Shown piece after piece: positions 15,642-25,457 of a stretch of 64,000 nucleotides of DNA; the first letter of the stretch is position 1, and every line of letters starts with the position of its first letter. The notes under the pieces were generated by a model, which saw only the letters and a list, made by a program, of their open reading frames with translations, was not told the DNA's origin and made no database searches. The position numbers were made by a program, and so were the translations under genes. The stretch spans positions 1 to 64,000 of the forward strand of contig NZ_JYMR01000018.1 of assembly GCF_000938255.1 (NCBI RefSeq), read 5' to 3'. This DNA comes from Bradyrhizobium sp. LTSP849. Its GTDB lineage: Bacteria; Pseudomonadota; Alphaproteobacteria; Rhizobiales; Xanthobacteraceae.

Positions 15642-16760
15642 ATGACAAATCATTTGATTTCGAGGCGAATGGTCGTCGCCGGTGGTGTCGCGATGGCCGC
15701 CGGTGTGCGGTTCAGCCGCGACGCTGCGGCGGAGATCGGGGCCGGATCCATCGCGGCTTTGCCGAGCGAAGGCGGAGTTGCCCCCTGGGATTATTGGCAG
15801 TCGAATGCGGGAGCCGGAGCGCTTCGAGTAGCTTCCGGCGCCATCCTGGCAGCCAGCCCTTATAATACGCAGCCTTGGCTGTTTCGGCTCGGGTCCAACG
15901 AGATCCAGGTCATCGCGGATGAAAAGCGAAATCTTGGCGGCCTGGATCTCTTTCGCCGCGAATTCTATATGGGGCTCGGCTGCGCCATCGAGAACGCCTG
16001 CGTGGCAGCGCCCTCCCAGGGTTTCAACGCCAAGGTCTCGCTGCTGCCCGATGGGGCGGCGGACGGCGTTGCCGCAACGCTGGCATTCGAGCTGACGCCC
16101 GCGTCAGCCCATCCCCATCAGGACGCGATTGCGCGGCGGCATACGCACCGTGGGCCTTACCAGCGAGACCGGCAAATTGAGACGAGTATCCTCAATGCGT
16201 TCAACCGTCAGGCCACGTCGCCTGACGTCAAACTCCTGCTGATCAACGCCCGTGACGATGCAGGCAAGGCTTTCAGCGATTTGACCCTCGAGGGGACGCG
16301 GCGGATTCTCGATGTCGAATCGCTGCGCGAGGGCCGTCATGCCGGCATCCGGGCGTCGGCGAGCGGCACCAACATCGACGAGGCCGCGTTTCAGAAAATC
16401 GACAAGAGCTGGCTCGAATTGACCCAGGCCGTTACCTGCGCCACCGCACCGTCATTTGGATTGATCATGGTTCGCGGATCGAGGGCGGATCATCGCCTGC
16501 ACATCGAGGCTGGTCGCTTGTGGCAACGCATTCACCTCGAAGGGGTGCAGCGCGGGTTGGCCTTGCAGCCGATGAACCATTCCATCGAAGTCATCGACTT
16601 CGAGACGCAAGGCGGCGGCAATTCTTCGATCGCCGCTCGAATGAATCTCGGCGGCGTCTGGAACGGCTGGGAGCCGATCTTCGGCTTCCGGGTTGGCTAC
16701 GCGGATGGTCCGGCGCCGGCAAGCGGGCGTCGCCCTCTCAGCGCGGTTGTCATTTCCTGA
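15642..16760 (+). CDS. Acg-type FMN-dependent nitroreductase-like protein, Tat-exported
   Basis: 372-aa protein. An N-terminal SRRMVVAGGVAMAAG resembles a twin-arginine signal. The body carries the nitroreductase/Acg motif ASPYNTQPWLFRLG (about residues 70-83) and RRHTHRGPYQRD, both characteristic of Acg-family flavoproteins. Acg proteins (first described in mycobacteria) may sequester or use FMN; no reaction is proven. It follows the second yceI by 25 bases, so it belongs to the operon and could be the redox partner or acceptor of the quinone/cytochrome pair (inference). Confidence 0.8.
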   Translation: MTNHLISRRMVVAGGVAMAAGVRFSRDAAAEIGAGSIAALPSEGGVAPWDYWQSNAGAGALRVASGAILAASPYNTQPWLFRLGSNEIQVIADEKRNLGGLDLFRREFYMGLGCAIENACVAAPSQGFNAKVSLLPDGAADGVAATLAFELTPASAHPHQDAIARRHTHRGPYQRDRQIETSILNAFNRQATSPDVKLLLINARDDAGKAFSDLTLEGTRRILDVESLREGRHAGIRASASGTNIDEAAFQKIDKSWLELTQAVTCATAPSFGLIMVRGSRADHRLHIEAGRLWQRIHLEGVQRGLALQPMNHSIEVIDFETQGGGNSSIAARMNLGGVWNGWEPIFGFRVGYADGPAPASGRRPLSAVVIS

Positions 16761-16945
16761 CACCCGTGCGGCGCAGGCTTCAGCACGCGCTTTGCGCGGC
16801 GTTGACGGCCGGTCTCTCGTGGGGCGGCGCATTATCGTGGGCTGAGTGGCGAGGGAAGGATCGATCCGTCGTGTAGCGCGGGCCGCGACGACGACGGACC
16901 ATCTTCAGTCGATACAAAAGCTTCCGCGTTTGGTCTCTCGCGCAA

Positions 16946-17440
16946 TCAGGATCTGTGCGGGCAGACCATCGTCAGATTGAGCAGCGTCGGCGCATGGTCC
17001 TCGCCATTATCATACTCCCACTCCAGCCTGATCTCGTGCCGATGGGCAAAGGCATCGCTTGCCGCGTGGGTGATGATCTTCGTCTTCATCGGGATCGGCG
17101 GCTCGGAATTGAAGCATTTCCGGACGCAGGCATCGAGCAGCGTACACCGCGTCAGGGGGATCACGCCGGGCTCGTCCTTGGACAGCGGAATCGTATTCGG
17201 CTGGGTGCTGAGGTCGACGCGAGCCCGGCCCTTCTCCTTGTGCCAGTGCGCTGCGCTTCCGTCCGGCCATCTGTCCGCCGGCGTCAGGATCAGGTGATAC
17301 TGGCCATACTCCAGGGTCGGCAGGTGGATGTCCTCGGACGCCTTGAGGATGTCCACGCTCCTCTGCATGTTTTCCAACGGGAAATAATTGTCGTTCATCA
17401 AATCTTTGAATGAAGCCCCGGTGTAAGTTCTCGAGCCCAT
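16946..17440 (-). CDS. protein of unknown function
   Basis: 164 aa from the ATG at 17440, preceded by AAGGAA; an in-frame ATG 14 codons upstream has no such site. Soluble, without signal peptide or membrane segment. Visible features: a Cys-containing segment TLLDACVRKCFNS and a C-terminus with alternating charged and aromatic residues (RLEWEYDNGEDHAPTLLNL). I do not recognise the family. It is transcribed away from the long cyclase-like gene and has no obvious operon partner. Confidence 0.7.
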   Translation of the reverse strand: MGSRTYTGASFKDLMNDNYFPLENMQRSVDILKASEDIHLPTLEYGQYHLILTPADRWPDGSAAHWHKEKGRARVDLSTQPNTIPLSKDEPGVIPLTRCTLLDACVRKCFNSEPPIPMKTKIITHAASDAFAHRHEIRLEWEYDNGEDHAPTLLNLTMVCPHRS

Positions 17441-17721
17441 CGTCTTTTCCTTCAATATGTCCTTGGCTTTGCGGAAATACATACGGCTGCACGACGCTGG
17501 TCAGTTCGGCCAACCTAGCGTCGCCAGAATATATGCCCCATTTTTGCTGGGATTTGCATACGCTACCACTCAGGACTGTGTTTCGTCCAGATCGCCACCC
17601 ACACCGTGCCCCGCGGCGATGGGCGAGCCTGATTGCTAAGCGGTTCTCGATAGGTATTCTTACCAGGGGTTGCTCGCGGGTGCTGGTCGACAGCAATGCC
17701 GCGATCTTTGAAGGCGCAGGA

Positions 17722-20700
17722 ATGCATTGCTTCGCGTGCCAGTCGGCGATTGATCCGGACGATAGCTGGTGCTCCAAATGCGGGGCGGCGGTACGTCAGC
17801 GCGGCGATCCCGATAGCGAACGGCGATTTGTGACGATTCTCCGAGCCGACGTCATCGACTCCACGGGGCTTGTTGCCGAACTGGAGCCGGAGGAGGCGGT
17901 ATCGCGCCTGGAGCCTGCACTGGCGGCCATGAGGGGTGCGGTACGCCAGTTTGGCGGAATCGTCAGCAAGGAGCTGGGGGACGGGCTGGCTGCGGTCTTT
18001 GGCGCGCCGATTGCCGACGACAACCACGCTCCCCTGGCCTGTCATGCGGCCATCGAACTGGTCCGGCGCGTTGGGAGCCTGGGCGATCCCGGACTTCAGG
18101 TCCGGGTTGGTCTCCACTCAGGTCACGTCGTCGCCTACATGGTCGCCAGCGAGTTTTCCAAGGTCTACGAGATCGGAGGCGCCGCCCAGCATCTGGCCGC
18201 CCGGCTGGAGGCGGCGGCCGAGGCGAATCAGATCTACGCGTCGGAAGCCTGCCAGAAGCTCGCTGATGGGCATGTCCGGTTCGAATCCTTGGGCCGCAAG
18301 GGGCTACGCGGCTTCAATGAGCCGCTGCCAGTCTACCGTGTCGTGGGCGCGAGCGATCTTTCGAGCTGGCGGGTGCGACGGGCACGGAGCGTTTCGCGGT
18401 TTGTCGATCGCACCACGGAGCGGGCGCTGTTGGGACGCGCCGCGGAACGGGCCAGCGCGGGGCGACAAACCGTCCTGCTGATCGGCGACGCTGGCATTGG
18501 AAAATCCCGGCTCGCGCACGAGTTTGCCCAGGACCTCAGGGCCGGCGGTTGGCGACTCGTTGACGCCGAATGCAGTCCGAATCTTCAAGGCGCGCCGTTC
18601 AGCGCGCTCAAGCGTACTATACTCTCGATCTTGGAGGTTGCCGCCAGAGATTCGGATCGTCTGGCTGACATCCGAAAGGAGTTGTCGGCGATCCATCAAC
18701 TCGCGATCGACTCAATATTGGATATTCCGGTCACGGATCCTAGCTGGAGCGACCTGGAGCCCTACGCGCGTGCTCGCGCCATTTCCGATGCAAGTTGCGC
18801 CATCGTTCAGAGCTTAGCCCTTCAGCAACGCACGGTTCTTCTCGTCGAGGACTTGCACTGGATCGATCGAGCCAGCGACACGGTCGTTGCTGCAATCGCG
18901 TCGCTACAAGTCTCGAACCTGCTGGTTTTTCTTACGAGCCGGCCGAACGGGATGCCTGAGTGGGTCGCACGGTGCCGTGCGGAAGTGATAGCAATGCGTC
19001 CCCTGGACGACGATTCGGGATTGGCCATGTTGGCAGATATGCTCGGCCCATCCATGACGAACTTCGATTTGAAGAATCGGATCATCTCTCATACCGCCAA
19101 CGTTCCCCTGTTTCTCGAGGAGGTCTGCCGCGGGCTGAAGGACAGTGGCACGCTTCGCGGTCAGTGGGGTGACCTCGCCCTCGTTCGTCCCATCGATGAG
19201 CTCGGAATCCCCACCAGCATCCAAGGAGTGATTGCCGCGCGGCTCGATCGCGTATCGAGGCAGGAACGCTCGGTTCTTCAAATCGCGGCGGCGCTCGGCC
19301 CACGTTCAAGCATAGCCATGCTGCGGAATGTCGCGGTCCTGCCTCAAGACGTCTTTCAGGATTGTCTCGAAGCGCTCGATCGGGCCGAGCTGCTTGTCAG
19401 GATCGATAGCGAACTTGAGGACTCGATCGAGTTTCGACACGAGATGGTCCGCCAAGTGACCTACGAGTCGATGGTGGAAAAAGTGCGCGAAAATATACAC
19501 GCGCGGATTCTTGCGGCCTTCGAGAGCGATGAGACATGGAGCGATGGTCCTGACACGCTCTGCTACCACGCCATGCGGGCGAAGGATTGGCTGAAGGCGT
19601 TCAGCTACGGGAGGAGCGCCGCCCAGAAATGTCTCGTGCGCTCGGCATACGCCGATGCGGTCGACTATTTCGAGATCGGGATGAGTTCACTCGACAAAAC
19701 CCCGATGACGCGTTCGCGGGAGTCGGATGCCATTGACCTTCGGATGGAGGCCCGCATGGCGTTCATCTGGTCCGGTCGGGTTGCCGAGTGGGTCGATCTC
19801 GGAAAGGAGGCCGAACGCCGGGCCAATGATATTGACGATATCGGAAGAAAGGTCGCCGCCATGACCGTCATGGCGGGTGGGCAGAACTTCTACGGGACGC
19901 CGATTGAAGCAGTTGCTCTCGGCGAGGAAGTCGTTGGCCTTGCCGAGGAGTCGGGCAACCCAGGTTGGCGTAACCTTGCACAATACAATCTCGGGCAGGC
20001 CTATTTCCTTGCCGGTCGTTATCGAGAGGCAGAGCAGACATTCGCGAGAGCCCGGGCCCATCTGATGGGGCCGGAGGCAAGTGCGCCCTTCGGCGCTCCC
20101 CCAAAATACACTCTCCTCCTCTGCTGCATGATGAAGAGCTTCACCCACACCGTCATGGGTGAGCTCGATGTTGCAGAACAGCTCCAGCAGCAGGCCGTCG
20201 CGATCGCGGAGGAGGCCAACCGTCCCTATGACCGCGTCGCCACCGCCTATAGCGGCGGCTGGCTGAAGCTCGGCCGCAACGATCCGGCGGCGGCCGCGGC
20301 CGTTCTCGAAGAGGGTTTCGTGCTGGCGCAGAAGCACGGCATCCGGCTGTTCGTACCGGTGCTCGCCTGCCATCTCGGCATGGCGTATCTTGAGCAAGGG
20401 CTATTCGACCGGGCGCGCGGCATGCTTGGCGAGGCGCGCGAGGAGGCGAAGGCGATCGGCTATACCTCGGCGGTGCTGCGCAGCTCGATCTACCTGGCGC
20501 TGGCCACCAGCCAGCTTGGCGATGTCCAGGCCGCGCAGAACATGCTGCGCGAGGCGCGCAACACCGCCCGGCAGCAGGGGTTTTCCGGCCTCGAGGCCGA
20601 GGCCCTGTTCGGCGAAGCCGTCGTGACGCCGGCCTCCAGCGCGGAGAACAAGGCCGCGATCCTTGTCGCCCTGCGCGGCACGATCGCCATTGCCTCCGCG

Positions 20701-20778
20701 AGTGGCGCGCTGCCGCTCCAGCACAAGGCCGAGGCGATGCTGAACGAGATGCTCGCCCGCGGCGATCAGCTCACCTGA
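17722..20778 (+). CDS. zinc-ribbon / class III cyclase-like / AAA ATPase / TPR protein
   Basis: 1018 aa from the ATG at 17722. Order: a zinc ribbon (Cys3, Cys6, Cys17, Cys20), a class III nucleotide cyclase homology domain (about 35-205), an AAA_16-type ATPase with Walker A GDAGIGKS at 255-262 and Walker B VLLVEDLHW at 372-380, and a long C-terminal TPR-like helical region (about 680-1010). In the cyclase domain the metal aspartates (Asp43, Asp87) and Arg161 are present. The position that normally holds the catalytic asparagine (VNxAAR motif) reads QHLAAR, with His157. It may therefore be a weak or regulatory cyclase. Soluble, with no HTH. Upstream reading-frame extension to 17410 lacks similarity. 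Confidence 0.82.
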   Translation: MHCFACQSAIDPDDSWCSKCGAAVRQRGDPDSERRFVTILRADVIDSTGLVAELEPEEAVSRLEPALAAMRGAVRQFGGIVSKELGDGLAAVFGAPIADDNHAPLACHAAIELVRRVGSLGDPGLQVRVGLHSGHVVAYMVASEFSKVYEIGGAAQHLAARLEAAAEANQIYASEACQKLADGHVRFESLGRKGLRGFNEPLPVYRVVGASDLSSWRVRRARSVSRFVDRTTERALLGRAAERASAGRQTVLLIGDAGIGKSRLAHEFAQDLRAGGWRLVDAECSPNLQGAPFSALKRTILSILEVAARDSDRLADIRKELSAIHQLAIDSILDIPVTDPSWSDLEPYARARAISDASCAIVQSLALQQRTVLLVEDLHWIDRASDTVVAAIASLQVSNLLVFLTSRPNGMPEWVARCRAEVIAMRPLDDDSGLAMLADMLGPSMTNFDLKNRIISHTANVPLFLEEVCRGLKDSGTLRGQWGDLALVRPIDELGIPTSIQGVIAARLDRVSRQERSVLQIAAALGPRSSIAMLRNVAVLPQDVFQDCLEALDRAELLVRIDSELEDSIEFRHEMVRQVTYESMVEKVRENIHARILAAFESDETWSDGPDTLCYHAMRAKDWLKAFSYGRSAAQKCLVRSAYADAVDYFEIGMSSLDKTPMTRSRESDAIDLRMEARMAFIWSGRVAEWVDLGKEAERRANDIDDIGRKVAAMTVMAGGQNFYGTPIEAVALGEEVVGLAEESGNPGWRNLAQYNLGQAYFLAGRYREAEQTFARARAHLMGPEASAPFGAPPKYTLLLCCMMKSFTHTVMGELDVAEQLQQQAVAIAEEANRPYDRVATAYSGGWLKLGRNDPAAAAAVLEEGFVLAQKHGIRLFVPVLACHLGMAYLEQGLFDRARGMLGEAREEAKAIGYTSAVLRSSIYLALATSQLGDVQAAQNMLREARNTARQQGFSGLEAEALFGEAVVTPASSAENKAAILVALRGTIAIASASGALPLQHKAEAMLNEMLARGDQLT

Positions 20779-21100
20779 CCCTTGTCGCTCATGGGCGTGC
20801 GATCGTACCGTCGCGCCGATTTTTTTGCCCGACGGACCAACTTGATTTCGAAGTTGATACAATGGCTTGGCGCATTGCTTCTACTGTGCATGGGGTTGTT
20901 TTCGACATTTTTTGAAGGAAAGAGCTCCCGCGGTGGTCCCTGCCTGCCATTGCGATGACAAAGCCCCTTGCGCGGGGGCCACGGTCGGCTACCGTTGGCA
21001 GGCTAGCCGCGGGGTTAGGTGACCTTTTGATTCACATTTTTTAGCATCCGATTTTGCCGGCGCCGCGACGGCGCGACGCCTACCGGAAGAGGCGGGGGCC
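20779..21100. other. 322-base intergenic region
   Basis: No gene is visible. It contains the imperfect GC-rich hairpin gccccttgcgcgggggc near 20965 without a T-tail and several T-runs. The promoter of the OpgC-like gene should lie here, but no clear -35/-10 pair stands out. Confidence 0.4.
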
Positions 21101-22321
21101 ATGACCACACGGGACCAGCAAGCTCTCCTGGCGCCGGTCGAGCGCGATTTGCGGCTCGATCTGTTCCGCGGCATCGGCCTGTGGATGATCTTTCTCGATC
21201 ACATCCCGCATGACGTCGTGGCCTGGCTGACGCTGCGCAATTACGGCTTCAGCGATGCCGCCGAGTTCTTCGTCTTCATCTCCGGCTATCTGGTCGGCTG
21301 GATCTACGGGCCGATCGTCGCGGGCGGCTGGTTCCTCGCCGCGCTCAAGCGGCTGTGGCGGCGGGCGGCCGAGATGTACGTCGCCCACATCATGCTGTTC
21401 CTGCTGTTCACGGCGCAAATCGCGCGCACGATCAGGAGATTCGACAACCCGTTGTATGCGGACGAGTTCAACGTTCACAGTTTTCTCGACCATCCGGACA
21501 TTCTGATCGGGCAGGCGCTCTCGCTGCGCTACAAGCCGGTCAATCTCGACGTGCTGCCGCTCTACATCACGCTGGTGCTCGCAGCGCCCTTCATCGTGTG
21601 GTGTCTGGTGCGCCGGCCGAACCTGACGCTCGCCGCCTCCGTGGTGCTCTATGTCCTGTCGCGCTGGTTCGACTGGAATATCGCGTCCTATCCGCCTGGC
21701 ACGACCTGGTACTTCAACCCGTTCTGCTGGCAGCTGATGTTCGTATTCGCCGCCTGGTGCGGCGTCGGCCAGATCGAAAAGATCGCCAAATGGGTCTGGT
21801 CGAAGCCGGTGATGGGCCTGGCGGCGGCATGGATTGCGTTCGCCCTCCTGATCGTGATGACATGGCACGTTCACGCGCTCGAGGCGCTGATCCCGAAATG
21901 GATGATCAAGGCGATCTACCCGATCGATAAGACCGACCTCGACATGCTGCGCTTCACGCACTTCCTGGCGCTGGGAATCTGGGTGGTCTATTTCGTCCCG
22001 CGCCATTGGAAGGCGCTGCATTCGAAATGGTTGCGCCCGGTCATCCTGTGCGGCCAGCACTCGCTGCCGATCTTTTGCCTCAGCGTGTTCCTGTCGTTCT
22101 CGGCGCATTGGATCCTGATGCAATACACCAGGGGCGTCTGGGAGCAGCTCGCCGTCTCCTTCGCCGGCTTCGTCATCATGATCGGGGCGGCGTGGCTGCT
22201 CGACCGCGCCGAGCGAGTGCCCAGCCTCTTCGTCAAGGTGACCGACGTCGACGACGAGTCGGAGCCCGCCGCCGAAGGCGCACCGGTCAAGGTCATCGCC
22301 GCAACTCCGTCTGGCCGCTGA
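21101..22321 (+). CDS. OpgC-like membrane acyltransferase
   Basis: 406-aa polytopic membrane protein with about ten hydrophobic segments. The N-terminus RLDLFRGIGLWMIFLDHIPHDV carries the conserved Arg/His signature of OpgC proteins (acyltransferase_3-related), and FSDAAEFFVFISGYLVGW follows. OpgC adds succinyl groups to osmoregulated periplasmic glucans. In bradyrhizobia the acceptor would be a cyclic beta-glucan or another envelope polysaccharide (inference). The C-terminal 30 residues are a charged cytoplasmic tail. The DUF2059 gene follows within 41 bases. Confidence 0.82.
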   Translation: MTTRDQQALLAPVERDLRLDLFRGIGLWMIFLDHIPHDVVAWLTLRNYGFSDAAEFFVFISGYLVGWIYGPIVAGGWFLAALKRLWRRAAEMYVAHIMLFLLFTAQIARTIRRFDNPLYADEFNVHSFLDHPDILIGQALSLRYKPVNLDVLPLYITLVLAAPFIVWCLVRRPNLTLAASVVLYVLSRWFDWNIASYPPGTTWYFNPFCWQLMFVFAAWCGVGQIEKIAKWVWSKPVMGLAAAWIAFALLIVMTWHVHALEALIPKWMIKAIYPIDKTDLDMLRFTHFLALGIWVVYFVPRHWKALHSKWLRPVILCGQHSLPIFCLSVFLSFSAHWILMQYTRGVWEQLAVSFAGFVIMIGAAWLLDRAERVPSLFVKVTDVDDESEPAAEGAPVKVIAATPSGR

Positions 22322-22362
22322 GGGCCCATCGCGCCGCGCGGACGATTTTTCGGGAGAGATCC

Positions 22363-22857
22363 ATGTCGAGACTCTTGTTGACGATTGCCGGCGCCCTTCT
22401 GCTTCTCCTCTGCAACGCGTCGGCGCAGGCGCAGGCGCCGTCGCCCGAGGCGATGGATGCTGCGCGAAAACTCGTCACCACGCTGAAGATAGCGGATCAG
22501 TATCGCACGGCTCTCCCGCAGCTCATGCTCAAGCTCAGGCCCGTGGTCGCGCAGGACAGGCCGGAGATCGAGCACGATTATGATGCGATGACGGCGCCGG
22601 GCGCCGAGATCTACGCCCCGTTCTTCGCGTCGATGGCCGATCAGATCGCCGCGCTCTACGCCGCGAGCTTCACCGTCGACGAGCTCCGCCAGATTGAGGC
22701 GTTCTACAGCGGACCCGCCGGAAAGAAGTATCTGGAGAAATCAGATGCGCTGGCGCAGGCGAGCGCGCAGATCGGCCAGGACGTCAGCCAGAAAGCGGCC
22801 GACGAGCTGAAGCTGCGCCTGATCGAGGCGCTGCGCCAGAAGGGGCAAAAGCCGTAG
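22363..22857 (+). CDS. DUF2059-domain exported protein
   Basis: 164 aa from the ATG at 22363 (GGGAGAG ribosome site). A clear Sec signal peptide (SRLLLTIAGALLLLLCNASAQA) ends near residue 25. The mature part is helical, with the DUF2059 core IAALYAASFTVDELRQIEAF and YSGPAGKKYLEK. Function of this periplasmic family is unknown. It is probably co-transcribed with the OpgC-like gene. Confidence 0.85.
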   Translation: MSRLLLTIAGALLLLLCNASAQAQAPSPEAMDAARKLVTTLKIADQYRTALPQLMLKLRPVVAQDRPEIEHDYDAMTAPGAEIYAPFFASMADQIAALYAASFTVDELRQIEAFYSGPAGKKYLEKSDALAQASAQIGQDVSQKAADELKLRLIEALRQKGQKP

Positions 22858-22866
22858 GCGCCTCCT

Positions 22867-24363
22867 TTAATGAATGGCCGCGTACATGATCCGCTCCTCC
22901 GTCGCCTCCAGCGCGGAGAACTCCTCCACGACCTTGCCCTGCCGCGAGACCAGGATGCGGTCGGACAGCGCCATGATCTCGGGCAGGTAGGACGAAATGA
23001 CCACGACTGCCTTGCCCTCGTCGGCGAGCCGGTTGATCAGCTCGTGGATCTCGACGATGGCGCCGACGTCGACGCCGCGGGTCGGTTCATCGAAGATGAT
23101 CAGGTCCGGCTCCTGCACCAGCGATTTGGCGATCACGACCTTCTGCTGATTGCCGCCGGAGAGCTCGACCACCTTGCCGTTCTCGCCAATGGTGCGAACC
23201 TTGAGCCGCTCGATCCAGGTCTTGCCGACCGCATCGTTTTCCCGCCGCGACAGCATCATACGGCCCTTGGGAAACTTCGACAGCAGGCCGAGATAGATGT
23301 TGCGCGCGATCGAGGAGGTCTCGAAGAAGCCCTCGACCTTGCGGTCCTCGGTGACATAGGCGATGCCGGCCTTGACCGCCGGCGCCGGCACCCGGTAACG
23401 CACCGGCTTGTCGTGCAGCAGGATCTCACCGCCGTGGAAGAAGTCGCGCTTCAGGACGCCGGCGACGATCTTGAAGGTTTCGGTGCGGCCGGCACCGACA
23501 AGACCAAACACGCCGGTGATCTGCCCCGCGAACACCGACAGCGAATTGTTCTTCACCATCGGCGCCATCTTCAGGTTCTGCACCGTCAGCACGCGCGCAC
23601 CGGCCGGTCGAACGCTGCTCTTCCTCGAGCCGTAGAGGGTGTTGGAGAGGTCACGTCCGACCATGGCCTGGATGATCGCGGCGCGATCGAATTTGGCGGC
23701 GTCATCGGTTACGACGTGCTTGCCGTCGCGCAGCACCGTGATGCGGTCGGCGAGCAGCAAGGCCTCTTCCAGGGCGTGCGAGATGAAGACGATCGAGACG
23801 CCACGCTTCTTGAGGTCGCGGACGAGGTCGAAGAAGTATTTCTTCTCTTCCGGCGTCAGCGATGCCGTCGGCTCGTCGAAGATGATGACCTTGGCGCGGT
23901 GCAGGACCGCACGCGCGATCTCCACCATCTGCTTCTTGGCGGCACCAAGGCCGCCCACAGTCGCAGTCGGCGTCACATCGAAATTGAGCGACTGCAAGAA
24001 CTGCTGCGCGGCGATGTAGATGCCGCGCAGGCGATTGTAGAACTTCTCCTGTCCGAGAAACAGATTCTGCGCCACGGTCATGGTCGGCACCAGGCTGTTC
24101 TCCTGGAACACCATGGCGATGCCGAGATGGCGCGCCTCCAGCGGCGTCTTCGGAGCGACGTCCGCACCGTCGACCGTCATGGCGCCCGAGGTCAGCGTCA
24201 CGACGCCCGCCATCACCTTGGTCAGGGTCGACTTGCCCGCGCCGTTCTCGCCGACCAGCGCGTGAATCTCGCCGCGACGGAGCTCGAAGTCGACCCCGTC
24301 GATCGCGGGCACGCCGGCGTAGAGTTTTGTGGCCTTGCGCAGCGAGAGCATGATGTCGCTCAT
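22867..24363 (-). CDS. sugar-type ABC transporter ATPase with two ABC domains (RbsA/MglA-like)
   Basis: 498 aa from the ATG at 24363 (GAGGAG-like site upstream). Two nucleotide-binding domains: the first has Walker A GENGAGKST and Walker B IIFDEPTASL; the second has the degenerate Walker A GLVGAGRTE usual in this family, signature LSGGNQQKV and IIFDEPTRGVDVGA. It powers the importer encoded upstream. It is the last gene of the operon, and its ATG overlaps the preceding stop (ATGA). Confidence 0.92.
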   Translation of the reverse strand: MSDIMLSLRKATKLYAGVPAIDGVDFELRRGEIHALVGENGAGKSTLTKVMAGVVTLTSGAMTVDGADVAPKTPLEARHLGIAMVFQENSLVPTMTVAQNLFLGQEKFYNRLRGIYIAAQQFLQSLNFDVTPTATVGGLGAAKKQMVEIARAVLHRAKVIIFDEPTASLTPEEKKYFFDLVRDLKKRGVSIVFISHALEEALLLADRITVLRDGKHVVTDDAAKFDRAAIIQAMVGRDLSNTLYGSRKSSVRPAGARVLTVQNLKMAPMVKNNSLSVFAGQITGVFGLVGAGRTETFKIVAGVLKRDFFHGGEILLHDKPVRYRVPAPAVKAGIAYVTEDRKVEGFFETSSIARNIYLGLLSKFPKGRMMLSRRENDAVGKTWIERLKVRTIGENGKVVELSGGNQQKVVIAKSLVQEPDLIIFDEPTRGVDVGAIVEIHELINRLADEGKAVVVISSYLPEIMALSDRILVSRQGKVVEEFSALEATEERIMYAAIH

Positions 24364-25457
24364 GGGCGAAACTCCTCGGCGAGTCCGGTCAGGGGCAGTT
24401 TCAGGACACGACCGGGCCCCTTGGCGATCAGGACGAGGTCGTCGCCCATCTCGATGGCCGCGACGATGCCGTGATTGACGCCGTCGACCCGGCTGTGCAG
24501 CGAATAGAGCGGCTGGCCGTCCGCATCGAGGCGGATGACGAGGCCATAGGAGCGCGGTGGCGCCCATGGCTTGATGACGCCCATGGTCTTGATGTGCGCG
24601 CCCTGCATCGGCTCCTTGAACGACATGCCGGAGCGTAAGCGAGGCGCAACCCAGTAGGCCGGATCGATCTCGGCCATCATGCGGCGCCGGTAGCCAGGCT
24701 CGCGCAAGACGAACTCGACGAGCTGAGTTCGTGCGGTGAAAGCGGTGAGCCAGTATCCGCCGCCCGAGGCTTTTGTCAGTCGCGACGGATAGACGGGAAG
24801 GTGGGCAAGCACGACCCGGGGCGATGCGCCGGGCGTCACGAGAACGAGGCGGTGGCGCCAGCTCTCGCTGACCAGCATGGCGTTGCCGTGGGCGCAGGCG
24901 CCGAAGGCGTAGCCGAGTCCCTGGGTCAATCGTGTGACGGTCTTGTTGGCGGGATCAAGCCGATACACGCGGCCGCTCCGGTTGAGCTCCAGCAGATCGC
25001 GCGCCCAGTCATCGACGCCGCAGGTCGCCGAGCCGTCCGTCGCAATAAGCGTGCTGTCGTCCGCCAGTGCGAGCGCGTTGATCGCGTTGAACGCCGGATC
25101 GGCGAACGTCACGCTCGGCTGCTCGGCCGAAGGACTTGCGTAGAGACTCACCTCGCGCCCGCCGAGCGCGACGGCGAGGCTGCCGTCGGGAAGGGCGCAA
25201 AGCGCCGATATCGGTCGTTCGAAGCTGCGCACCTGCGTTGCCGTGCCGCCGCTCAGGGACATCAGCCGCTGGCCATCAGCGATGAAGAGGTTGCTTCCAT
25301 CGGTGGCGAGGTCTTCCGGTTCCTTGCACGTCAGCAGGGTCTCGGCCGATTCCAGCTTCTGGTTGGGCTTCAGTGCGCCGTCAAAGGACGGCACGGTGAT
25401 GGTGGCGTCGCCGCGCCCGAGAAAGCGGTTGGCGAACTCTCTGACGGCGGCGATCAC
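24360..25457 (-). CDS. strictosidine-synthase/SMP-30-like beta-propeller protein
   Basis: 365 aa from a GTG at 25457 that overlaps the upstream stop (GTGA); another GTG at 25472 is possible. No signal peptide. Repeated propeller blades are visible (EPEDLATDGSNLFIADG, ALCALPDGSLAVALGG, NALALADDSTLIATDG), and the strictosidine-synthase-like segment PSRLTKASGGGYWLTAF followed by EPGYRRRMMAEI. It is paralogous to the C-terminal domain of the neighbouring fused permease. The family includes lactonases and esterases, so it may open a lactone of the transported solute (inference). Confidence 0.78.
   Translation of the reverse strand: MIAAVREFANRFLGRGDATITVPSFDGALKPNQKLESAETLLTCKEPEDLATDGSNLFIADGQRLMSLSGGTATQVRSFERPISALCALPDGSLAVALGGREVSLYASPSAEQPSVTFADPAFNAINALALADDSTLIATDGSATCGVDDWARDLLELNRSGRVYRLDPANKTVTRLTQGLGYAFGACAHGNAMLVSESWRHRLVLVTPGASPRVVLAHLPVYPSRLTKASGGGYWLTAFTARTQLVEFVLREPGYRRRMMAEIDPAYWVAPRLRSGMSFKEPMQGAHIKTMGVIKPWAPPRSYGLVIRLDADGQPLYSLHSRVDGVNHGIVAAIEMGDDLVLIAKGPGRVLKLPLTGLAEEFRP

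Noticed and set aside
18275..18295. tRNA T-loop-like string ggttcgaatcc
   Set aside because: It lies inside the cyclase-domain coding sequence and no cloverleaf can be formed around it.
22870..24474. A 534-codon open frame on the plus strand
   Set aside because: Antisense to the sugar ABC ATPase gene, which has all Walker and signature motifs.
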